Positions 8,725-15,815 of a stretch of 41,434 nucleotides of DNA are shown piece after piece. The first letter of the stretch is position 1. Each line of letters opens with the position of its first letter. The stretch spans positions 1-41,434 of the forward strand of contig JAACDM010000246.1 of NCBI GenBank assembly GCA_009936795.1. The letters are read 5' to 3'. This DNA is from Verrucomicrobiaceae bacterium. Lineage in GTDB: Bacteria > Verrucomicrobiota > Verrucomicrobiia > Verrucomicrobiales > DEV007. Both the position numbers and the translations under genes were made by a program. Below the pieces are notes generated by a model. That model made no database searches. It had not been told where the DNA came from and saw nothing but the letters and a program-made list of their open reading frames with translations.

Positions 8725-9387
8725 ATGATAAGTACAACCAAGATCGCAACCGCAGTAGCCGTTCTCGCGACGACGTCATTCTTACAAGCTCAGGCAAAGA
8801 CTCTTTCCGACTTCGCCGACCTTGACAACAAACCTGTCAAGACTTTGGAAGTAGAAGCAATTGCCTTCACCACTCAGGATCTTCACAAGATCCTCGGACA
8901 ATCTCTGACAGAATTCGATGGGGAAGCCCTGGAATCTTCAGCGGACCTGATTGGCAAGGCCTCTAAAATGGTTTCGGGTGAAGCTGGAATCTTTCCTCAG
9001 AGAGATGACCAGAAGAAGCTGAAACAAGACTCCAAGTCGTTGAAAAAACTGGCCACAAGTGTAAGGGACGGGCTCACGAAGGATTCTAAAGATCTAAAGC
9101 AGGCGTATTCTGAAACCAATCACCTACTCGCTATGCATTACATCACTTCTTCCGAAGGCGCGAAAAACAAAGCGCAAGGCAACTTCCTTCTTGGTGCAGC
9201 ACACCATGCAGAGCAGGCAGTCTTAGTGACAGGGGACAAAGTTTCTGAAGCTAACAAAACCGTATTCGAAAGTGTGCGAAACATGGCAAGAGAGTTGGTC
9301 AAGGGTGGAAAAGTAGACTCTGTCAAGCTTGACTCTGGAATCAGCGATCTTACCAAGGCCTGTGCGAAGCACGACCGTACTTCCTAG
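8725..9387 (+). CDS. Secreted helical protein of unknown function
   Basis: 220 residues. The ATG at 8725 gives a classic signal peptide: MISTTK, a hydrophobic core (ATAVAVLATT), then LQAQA as a type I cleavage site near residue 24. An upstream frame extension to 8590 would bury the signal and is unlikely. The mature part is lysine-rich and helical (KKLKQDSKSLKKLATSV), with no metal or enzyme motif I recognise. It probably resides in the periplasm. It is preceded by a possible sigma-54 promoter at 8628-8643. Single-copy and isolated here, with the small basic gene at 9704 downstream on the same strand. The family is unknown to me, so only location and fold class can be suggested. Confidence 0.7.
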   Translation: MISTTKIATAVAVLATTSFLQAQAKTLSDFADLDNKPVKTLEVEAIAFTTQDLHKILGQSLTEFDGEALESSADLIGKASKMVSGEAGIFPQRDDQKKLKQDSKSLKKLATSVRDGLTKDSKDLKQAYSETNHLLAMHYITSSEGAKNKAQGNFLLGAAHHAEQAVLVTGDKVSEANKTVFESVRNMARELVKGGKVDSVKLDSGISDLTKACAKHDRTS

Positions 9388-9703
9388 TCCGCACGCTGTC
9401 GTAGTTGAGAGAATCTCAATGAATCCGGTACTGCTTTAACACTGTCAAAGTTATCGGCGGCGTTCAGTGAATCGCTGCAAGTGACTTTGAACGTTCAACG
9501 GAGGTGCTCCCGTGAGGGGGCACCCTCTTGAAATTGGTCGGAACTGTTAGGTTCGCAAAGACACTCAGGTTCGCCATCCTGCAAAAACGGGCAGGCGTTA
9601 GCGCCACGACTTGTTTGTAGAATTCCCGTTCCCAGCCCTTGGTGAGCGCCTCGGGCCCCACAACTAAATTATCATTCACATTCACTACTCACTACCTATC
9701 CTT
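9388..9703. other. Intergenic region with a stem-loop, no supported gene
   Basis: It holds the hairpin at 9503-9524. A minus-strand open frame (9464-9685, 73 codons) crosses most of the gap, but it has no recognisable motif, overlaps the hairpin and has no partner gene on that strand, so I do not call it. Confidence 0.4.
9503..9524 (+). other. Strong stem-loop with a GUGA tetraloop
   Basis: GGTGCTCCC (9503-9511), loop GTGA (9512-9515) and GGGGGCACC (9516-9524) form a nine-pair stem with one T-G wobble and a GNRA-type loop. No T-run follows, so it is not a classical intrinsic terminator. It lies 116 bases after the secreted-protein gene and could be a 3' stabilising or terminator-like structure. 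Confidence 0.5.
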
Positions 9704-9871
9704 ATGAAATCTTACATCGCCTCTATACAAACTTGCGCCAGAAACTTCACCAATGCCATCTCCAAGAGATTCCGAAAAGATGGAGAAAAGAAAACTAAGG
9801 TGACTACGGAGATCGCCAAGAGAGACGCCGACGGAAAGCCAATTGAGGCTACCATTAACGGTTCCGAGTGA
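9704..9871 (+). CDS. Small basic protein, 55 residues, unknown
   Basis: An ATG at 9704 opens 55 codons ending at TGA 9869-9871. The product is very basic in its first half (AISKRFRKDGEKKTK), then charged (EIAKRDADGKPIEATING). It has no signal peptide, membrane helix or recognised domain. Support is limited to a clean frame with coherent codon use between two plus-strand genes. A strong ribosome-binding site is not visible. It could be a lineage-specific small protein or a chance frame. Confidence 0.4.
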   Translation: MKSYIASIQTCARNFTNAISKRFRKDGEKKTKVTTEIAKRDADGKPIEATINGSE

Positions 9872-9971
9872 ACTATTCGACTCAAGGTCCTTCGTAGGTC
9901 GCGCGGTGTCGTGAAATCCTCTCCAGCCTAAATCGCATATCGTATCAAGTAGAAGCTCAGATTAAATTTCC

Positions 9972-11384
9972 ATGAATATTTCAACGTTAGATATCAGTGA
10001 TATCGACCAAACAGCGGGAGACTTTCGCTATCCCGAAAACCACCGCCTCAACGCGGGAATGGGACTCACGGAACACACGATTGACTACATTTCTGAAGCT
10101 AAAGGTGAGCCGTCATGGATTCGAGAGTTTCGTCATCGGGCGCTGAGAATTTTCAATGAAAAGCCTCTGCCGACTCACTGGGCTAGCAAAGAGCTTGAGG
10201 CAATCGACTTCAATGAACTCCGTTACTATCTAAGCTCCGGTGAGGCTCCTAAAAGGTCTTGGGATGAAGTTCCAGACGACATTAAGAACACCTTCGAGCG
10301 GCTTGGAATCCCCGAACAAGAACGCAAATTCCTAGCGGGTGTGGAGGCGCAGTTCGATAGCGAAGCTGCCTACTCCAACATCAAGCAAGCTGTTTCGGAG
10401 CAAGGTGTCATCTTTGTAAACAGCACGGAAGGGCTGCGAGATCATCCAGAAATTTTCCGTAAGTGGTTTGGTAAAGTTATCCCCACTGGAGACAATAAAT
10501 TCTCGGCGCTTAACAGTGCCGTCTTTAGTGGCGGCAGTTTCATCTATGTTCCTCCCGGAGTAAAAGTGAAGCACCCGCTCCAGGCCTACTTTCGAATCAA
10601 TGCTGAAAGTTTTGGGCAGTTTGAGCGTACGCTGATCATCGCAGACGAGGGTTCCGAAGTGACTTACATGGAAGGTTGTACTGCCCCTAAATTTGAGACT
10701 GTGACGCTGCATAGTGCCGTAGTCGAGTTGGTCGCCATGCCGGGAGCTAAATTGCAATACATCACTGTCCAAAACTGGAGTTCAAACGTCTTTAATCTGG
10801 TGACTAAACGAGCGTTGGCTCATGAGAATGCAGATGTGCGTTGGATCGATTGCAATATCGGCTCCCGCCTGACCATGAAATATCCTGGTGTGATCTTAAA
10901 AGGACGGAAGGCGCGTGGCGAGGTTATTAGCATTGCTTTAGCCAATGATGGCCAACATCAGGATACGGGTGCAAAGATGATTCATGCAGCCGACGAAACC
11001 ACTTCGAACGTTGTTTCCAAGAGTATCAGTATAGGCAAGGGCCGCTCGACCTACCGCGGGCAGGTTCATATTCCAAAGGGTTTAAAAGGTTGTCGTAACA
11101 ACACTGAGTGCCATGCCATGCTTATCAATGCCGCTAGCCGCACAGACACGTATCCTGCTATCACCGTGCGAGGAAACAAGCACGCGGTCCAACATGAAGC
11201 CAGTGTGAGCCAGATAAGCAAAGATCAAATATTCTACATGCGTCAGCGCGGGCTGACTGGAGCAGAAGCTATGAGCCTCGGCGTGAACGGTTTTGTAAAC
11301 GACCTAGTACGCGAATTTCCGATGGAGTACAGCGTGGAACTCAAGCGACTCATTGACCTGGAGATGGAGAACAGTGTTGGTTAG
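9972..11384 (+). CDS. sufB: Fe-S cluster assembly scaffold SufB
   Basis: 470 residues, full length for SufB, the scaffold subunit of the SufBCD complex that builds Fe-S clusters in the cytoplasm. Recognisable blocks: [49 protein letters not shown] and [10 protein letters not shown], plus the C-terminal beta-helix with VQHEASVS and FYMRQRGL. The start at 9972 gives the expected N-terminus (the family motif [11 protein letters not shown] is near residue 31). No sufC, sufD or sufS is nearby, so it is an orphan here. Partners must lie elsewhere, or this is a second copy. The 180 bases after it contain no gene, only two short inverted repeats. Confidence 0.93.
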   Translation: MNISTLDISDIDQTAGDFRYPENHRLNAGMGLTEHTIDYISEAKGEPSWIREFRHRALRIFNEKPLPTHWASKELEAIDFNELRYYLSSGEAPKRSWDEVPDDIKNTFERLGIPEQERKFLAGVEAQFDSEAAYSNIKQAVSEQGVIFVNSTEGLRDHPEIFRKWFGKVIPTGDNKFSALNSAVFSGGSFIYVPPGVKVKHPLQAYFRINAESFGQFERTLIIADEGSEVTYMEGCTAPKFETVTLHSAVVELVAMPGAKLQYITVQNWSSNVFNLVTKRALAHENADVRWIDCNIGSRLTMKYPGVILKGRKARGEVISIALANDGQHQDTGAKMIHAADETTSNVVSKSISIGKGRSTYRGQVHIPKGLKGCRNNTECHAMLINAASRTDTYPAITVRGNKHAVQHEASVSQISKDQIFYMRQRGLTGAEAMSLGVNGFVNDLVREFPMEYSVELKRLIDLEMENSVG

Positions 11385-11563
11385 TTTGATTGTATTCAAC
11401 GTCTGCGCGGCAATCGGAATCACTTCCGAATGTATTAGAAACCCATTGGGAAACGGGAGCAGAGTAGACTTGAGGTTTTTTTCTGACCAATGGCGTGTCT
11501 AAATCTAGTGTTCTGCTAGACTTCAGCGGGCTGTAAGGGTTTTTAACTGTGCATCTCTATCTC

Positions 11564-12607
11564 TCAAGAGCGCTGGTCAAGTATCTCGGCATAGACGGCT
11601 TCGTATCCTTTGACCATCGTCTCGGTCGTGAATCGCTCTTCGACGCGGCGACGGCACGCGCGGCGCTCGATCTCGTCAATCCGATCGACTGCCGCTACAG
11701 CACTCGAGACGTCGTTGACGAGGAATCCTGTTCCTCCGGAATCGATCACTTCGCGACAGGATCCGAGATCGGCGGCAATCACTGGCACACCCGCCGCATT
11801 GGCTTCGGCGAGCACGAGGCCGAATCGTTCTGGGATCGTGTTGAGATGGAGCAGTGCCGATGCACGCGCGAACAGTTGGTTCTTCTCCTCGGGGCCGACC
11901 GGCCCGATGAAGGTAATCTGTCTTCCGTCAATGTGCGGTTCGACCTGTTCATGGAAATAGGTTTCGTCTTGAACTATTCCGGCGATGATCAGAGGCCGTC
12001 CGCACGCAAGCGCGACCTCAATCGCGAGGTGGACGCCTTTGTCAGGATGGATCCTACCAAGGAAGATCAGATCGCCACCACCTGTTTCGTGAAATGGATA
12101 TAGAGAGAGATCGATTCCGTTGTAAACCGTGGCGAGGTAGTTCAATCCCTCGGCACGATCGGAGTCGCTGATGGAAACGAAATTGCCGTCGCGATACTTC
12201 TGGTAGATCGGCATGATCTTTGGGGGAGAGAAGCCGTGAACTGTGGTGAGAACTGGCGTCTCCACCAGTCTGCTGAAACTCAGCGCCATGAAATCGTAGT
12301 GGCTGTGGATGAGGTCGAATTCATTCGCGTGTTCGAAGAGTTCCGATAGGTGCTGATACTCGGCGACTTTGGGATCGATCTCCCGGTCTTCCTCGTAGCC
12401 TCGGCCGACGACTGCGTGCAGCCGCCCTTTGGTGATCGAATCGCCCGTGGCAAACAAGGTGACATCCCACCCGCGAGCAACCAAGCCTTCTGCGATGTTA
12501 CTCGCGACAGTTTCCCAAGCACCGTACTGGACTGGAGGGGTGCGCCAGGCTACCGGCGATAGGATAGCCACCTTGTTCTTGGCGCGATGAGAGGGGCTTA
12601 TTGGCAT
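11564..12607 (-). CDS. GT4-family glycosyltransferase
   Basis: 347 residues with a GT-B fold. The N-terminal half has RTPPVQYGAWETV (acceptor side) and LIHSHYDFMAL. The C-terminal half has the nucleotide-sugar site, with GRIHPDKGVHLAIE and the family motif PERFGLVLAEANAAGVPVIA (E-x7-E type glutamates). This is the retaining GT4 layout, typical of mannosyl- or glucosyltransferases. It is cytoplasmic. Just upstream on the same strand is a relic of a GH130 gene (12620-12780), so it once followed a GH130 gene as the intact GH130 follows another GT4 gene at 14.3-18.1 kb. Substrates cannot be read from the sequence. Confidence 0.88.
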   Translation of the reverse strand: MPISPSHRAKNKVAILSPVAWRTPPVQYGAWETVASNIAEGLVARGWDVTLFATGDSITKGRLHAVVGRGYEEDREIDPKVAEYQHLSELFEHANEFDLIHSHYDFMALSFSRLVETPVLTTVHGFSPPKIMPIYQKYRDGNFVSISDSDRAEGLNYLATVYNGIDLSLYPFHETGGGDLIFLGRIHPDKGVHLAIEVALACGRPLIIAGIVQDETYFHEQVEPHIDGRQITFIGPVGPEEKNQLFARASALLHLNTIPERFGLVLAEANAAGVPVIAADLGSCREVIDSGGTGFLVNDVSSAVAAVDRIDEIERRACRRRVEERFTTETMVKGYEAVYAEILDQRS

Positions 12608-12619
12608 ATTGTTAGAGAT

Positions 12620-12780
12620 TTGAGAAGATCGTTCAGCGACACACTAGCGATCGCAGAGGCGTGGTCGCTGACCCGCAAACGGGAGGATTAATTGGCGTCC
12701 GTGGAGCAGCGATCCACTTTGACAGCCTCCCACATGGCGCAGGACGCAAGATAATCTCAGGGTTCGGTACAGTAGTGAAG
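12620..12780 (-). pseudogene. Relic of a GH130 glycosidase/phosphorylase gene
   Basis: Two patches align with the intact GH130 gene at 14343-15815. Near 12625-12715, CGCAGAGGCGTGGTCGCTGA and GGCGTCCGTG correspond to the region around 14370-14465 (C-terminus). Near 12720-12770, CTCCCACAT...CAAGATAATCT corresponds to 14690-14730. The middle between them is deleted and no frame is open. It is a dead second copy. Confidence 0.65.
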
Positions 12781-12807
12781 GTCGAAACGATCACTTGGTC
12801 GGCGATT

Positions 12808-12972
12808 CTAACGCTTTTTGTCTTGTCTGAGGTTTATATTATATCTTCTCATTTCGGCGATTTGTCTTAGCGCTGCGATGACGATGGCATTATCGAAATA
12901 GGCACGGAGCAGAGCATGCTTTCTTTCCGTTCCTGGAGCATCGTCTTTCACATCGGAGGTTGGCTGGTACAT
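12808..12972 (-). CDS. Small charged protein, 54 residues, unknown
   Basis: An ATG at 12972 (minus strand) opens 54 codons ending at 12808. The product is charged and helical (DDAPGTERKHALLRAYF, then AALRQIAEMRRYN), with no signal peptide or known motif. It starts 12 bases after the AraC regulator stop on the same strand, which suggests co-transcription. Its reality rests on frame coherence and position only. Confidence 0.4.
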   Translation of the reverse strand: MYQPTSDVKDDAPGTERKHALLRAYFDNAIVIAALRQIAEMRRYNINLRQDKKR

Positions 12973-12984
12973 AGTAGTCGATGG

Positions 12985-13932
12985 TTAAGAGGCGACGGGA
13001 AGGAGAGTGATTTGATGTCCAGTGTGAGCCGGCATTTCTAAGGTTGCTTCCTTCTCAACCTTTTTGACGCCGCAGCGGAACTTGGTTGGGGATTCGCCGA
13101 CATACCGGGAGAACATCCGGTTAAACTGCGAAAGCGAGGTGAAGCCGACATCAAGAGCGATCTCGCTAACTGAATGCGAGGAGTTCAATAAGAGCAGCTT
13201 TGCCTTCTCAATCCGCAGCCGTCCAATGAACTCCGTTAGAGTCGTTCCGGTTGCCTTTTTGAAGCACTTACACAGGTAGAAAGGGCTTACGTCTGCCTGG
13301 TAAGCCATCTGGTCGAGAGACAGATTTTCCGTTAAGTTCTCGACGATGAATTGTTTTGTTTTGGCGATGGCTGGTGGCTCATCCTTCAATCTCATCAGCA
13401 CAAGAAGATTGATATGATCTTCCAGTTGATGGGCGAATAGATCGACTAACTCAACGATACCGGCGTAGCGATTGGGTGATATGACCGTTACCTCGAAGTA
13501 GGCCTCTTTCAGCCGAGTCATGTCGTAGAGACCGCGCTTTTCAGAGAGGCGCGCCACGGCTTGCTTGAAACCGGCCTCGGTCGGCTGGCTTTGCCGTACC
13601 TGCCCCAGCCTCAAATACCCTACGGTTACTTTGTTGTTACGGATGGGAATGGCGGATTCAAGCATGCCGCCGATAGTGGTCGTTGTTACCGCTCCACCAT
13701 TCACTTGTGCCTCTGCTTCCAAAATGGCATTCGCGATTTCCCACGATTGTCCGGATCCTTCCCGAAGCTGTCGGCACAAAGCGCTCTCGTACTCGTGTCC
13801 TTCGTAAGGTAACCGGTGCGCTTCGTTGGCCGGGACGAAGTCGAGAGGCAATCCGATTCCGGCAGCAAAGGCGGTTTGATAGTTCCTGAAGAAATCGCTT
13901 CGAAGAACTCGATCTGCAATGGTGTCATTCAT
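12985..13932 (-). CDS. AraC-family regulator with N-terminal PocR-like sensory domain
   Basis: 315 residues. The N-terminal part (about 10-180) resembles the PocR ligand-sensing domain. The C-terminal 100 residues are two AraC helix-turn-helix motifs (NLSLDQMAYQADVSPFYLCK and SVSEIALDVGFTSLSQFNRM), with the family signature through SPTKFR. Canonical PocR domains carry several conserved cysteines and a CHAGL-like patch. Here only one early cysteine remains (ALCRQ) and the patch reads TTIGGM, so metal or cofactor sensing of the classical kind seems lost. It lies downstream of the GT4-GH130 genes on the same strand, with the broken DUF302 gene between, and may regulate them (inference). Confidence 0.85.
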   Translation of the reverse strand: MNDTIADRVLRSDFFRNYQTAFAAGIGLPLDFVPANEAHRLPYEGHEYESALCRQLREGSGQSWEIANAILEAEAQVNGGAVTTTTIGGMLESAIPIRNNKVTVGYLRLGQVRQSQPTEAGFKQAVARLSEKRGLYDMTRLKEAYFEVTVISPNRYAGIVELVDLFAHQLEDHINLLVLMRLKDEPPAIAKTKQFIVENLTENLSLDQMAYQADVSPFYLCKCFKKATGTTLTEFIGRLRIEKAKLLLLNSSHSVSEIALDVGFTSLSQFNRMFSRYVGESPTKFRCGVKKVEKEATLEMPAHTGHQITLLPVAS

Positions 13933-13944
13933 GGTTAGTTATGG

Positions 13945-14331
13945 CTAATGTCGGCTGATTGCCGCTTCGTTCATGATCTTGACGATGGTCTCCTCGATTT
14001 CCTCCGCCACCTGTTGCAGTTGCGGTGTATCGAACCTTGAAATAGCATAGTGGGTTTGAGAGTAGAGAAAACCGTCTGCCCGTCCTCACGATAGATCGAG
14101 ATCCGGCAAGGCAGCGCGGTGGAGGCGCTCATGTCGAGGTCCAGCACGCGTTGCGCCTGCTCTGGCTGACAGATTTCGAAGATTTGACAATCGTGACCAA
14201 ACTCGACGCCCCTTTTCGCCATGGTCTCCTTGAGATTATAGAGATGCATGACCCCGAACTCATTCGACACGCAGGGCGGTGGGCGCAGCAGTGATAGTCT
14301 TGGGAGTGATGACGGTGATGAGAGAGTTCAT
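13945..14331 (-). pseudogene. DUF302-family gene broken by two frameshifts
   Basis: An ATG at 14331 begins MNSLITVITPKTITAA and stops at once after ALRVE (TGA). The frame resumes one base off as EFGVMHLYNLKETMAKRG and ALPCRISIYREDG, a clear DUF302 core. Near 14040 the frame shifts again: the expected helical tail (FDTPQLQQVAEEIEET) is in another frame, ending at 13945. All three pieces are in order and of normal total length (about 128 codons), so the gene was intact recently. DUF302 function is poorly defined. It sits between the GH130 gene and the AraC regulator on the same strand. Confidence 0.8.
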
Positions 14332-14342
14332 AGAGCGGGATG

Positions 14343-15815
14343 TTAGGATTGCTCAGGGGCATTGGCCATTAGGGCGGCGAGCAGATCATCTAGTGATATG
14401 CTGACAATGGCAGAGGCCTGATCACTCATCGCATAGGGCAGAATCAGAGTGCGTCCGTGAACAAGTGAGCCACAGCTATAGACGACGTTCGGGACGTAGC
14501 CTTCGCGTTCGATGCCTTCGGGCGATAGCAACGGTTCTCGCAGGCGACCAATGACTTTCGTTGGGTCGTTCAAGTCTAGCAGTGCAGCGCCAATGCAGTA
14601 CTTCCTCATGGGTCCGACGCCGTGCGTGATGACCAGCCACCCGGCTTCAGTCTCGATCGGCGAGCCGCAGTTTCCGATCTTCACCGACTCCCACATCTCA
14701 CACGGTCGTAGAATAATCTGTGGGTCGCTCCAGTGATGCGGACTGTCGGAGAACATGATGAATAGATTCTCGTTGTCTTGGCGCGAGAGCATCGCATAGT
14801 TGCCATTGATGAGGCGCGGGAAGAGAGCCATGCCCTTGTTCTGCACCCCGCTACCATTGAGCATTTGAATGCGAAAGTGCAGGAAGTCCTCTGTTTCGAT
14901 GAGCTGCGAGACGATCGTGCTTCCATTGTAGGCCGTGTAAGTGGCGTAGTACGTGACCGTTTGGTCGTCGTCGACGAAGCGGACAAATCGAGCGTCCTCA
15001 ATGCCACTGCTTTCATTGATCGAAACCGGGAAGATGATGCGTTCGGCCATCTCGAGCGTGGGAGAGAAGCGCAGTTCGTAGTTAGAATCGGCGACCCACT
15101 GGATGCATTCGAGAGTGCGATGCAGGCTCGAGGTGGCGGGTCGAGTTTCTCGTCTGACGGTGTGGACACTTCTGTCTAGCTCGCTACGCGTAAATTCCTC
15201 GCCCAGCGGCGCCATGACGGCAGAAGCGTGACTATCATCCAGATCCAACTCATGAAGCTTTGTCAGGAAGCGTCTCTTTTGGTAGCTGGGATCTGGAACG
15301 ATCTCCGGCACCGTGACGAAACGTGAAATAGGCAGGATATCGATGTGCCCCTTCGCCGAGATCGTGCCGACACGGAACTCGATGGATGAGATGTGGCCTT
15401 CACCGGTTGCGCGTAGGCTCATGATGAAACGAAAACCACCGTCGGGCACATCGCTTTGATCGGGGTGAGGCACGATGGACGGATTGAACAAAGCCGCCGA
15501 TTCGAGGGCGTATTCACCGGAGAACAAGGCACCGATTAATAGCCGCCTTTCATTCGATAGAGATCGGTGGGTGAAGACGTGCGTCTTCATCTTGTCATAG
15601 TGCGAGAGCAGGATGCTTTCGATATCGAAGTGCCGCTCGTCAAACTCCTCACGGACGGCGGTCAGTTGCACGAGCACTTCCTCTTCGGTGAGTGCTAGCG
15701 CACGCCCGATGATGGTCGTGATGCTATGGTCATCGCCAGGAATGAATTGCCGGATAATGACACGCGTGCTTTCGGGGTGGAGCGTCAGCTGATGACGGCA
15801 GAGGGGAATACTCAT
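14343..15815 (-). CDS. GH130-family glycoside phosphorylase/hydrolase
   Basis: 490 residues from the ATG at 15815, which overlaps the stop of the upstream glycosyltransferase gene (ATGA), so the two are translationally coupled. The five-bladed propeller family is seen from SGIEDARFVRF (the GH130 ED-x-R block with the catalytic Asp), TYTAYNGSTIVSQL, NKGMALFPRLINGNYAMLSR and GWLVITHGVGPMRKYCIGAALL. GH130 enzymes mostly cleave beta-mannosides, usually with phosphate, and release mannose 1-phosphate. A start further upstream at 15857 would only add residues inside the neighbouring gene. With the glycosyltransferases it probably makes and recycles a short mannose-type oligosaccharide in the cytoplasm (inference). 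Confidence 0.88.
   Translation of the reverse strand: MSIPLCRHQLTLHPESTRVIIRQFIPGDDHSITTIIGRALALTEEEVLVQLTAVREEFDERHFDIESILLSHYDKMKTHVFTHRSLSNERRLLIGALFSGEYALESAALFNPSIVPHPDQSDVPDGGFRFIMSLRATGEGHISSIEFRVGTISAKGHIDILPISRFVTVPEIVPDPSYQKRRFLTKLHELDLDDSHASAVMAPLGEEFTRSELDRSVHTVRRETRPATSSLHRTLECIQWVADSNYELRFSPTLEMAERIIFPVSINESSGIEDARFVRFVDDDQTVTYYATYTAYNGSTIVSQLIETEDFLHFRIQMLNGSGVQNKGMALFPRLINGNYAMLSRQDNENLFIMFSDSPHHWSDPQIILRPCEMWESVKIGNCGSPIETEAGWLVITHGVGPMRKYCIGAALLDLNDPTKVIGRLREPLLSPEGIEREGYVPNVVYSCGSLVHGRTLILPYAMSDQASAIVSISLDDLLAALMANAPEQS

Noticed and set aside
9464-9685. Minus-strand frame of 73 codons in the gap before the 55-residue gene
   Set aside because: It covers a strong hairpin, has no recognised domain and no partner gene on that strand. 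It may be part of a repeat instead.
11549-12103. Long plus-strand frame opposite the GT4 gene (184 codons)
   Set aside because: Entirely antisense to a well-supported glycosyltransferase; no motif of its own.
14778-15179. Plus-strand frame opposite the GH130 gene
   Set aside because: Shadow of the GH130 coding sequence, caused by its codon bias.
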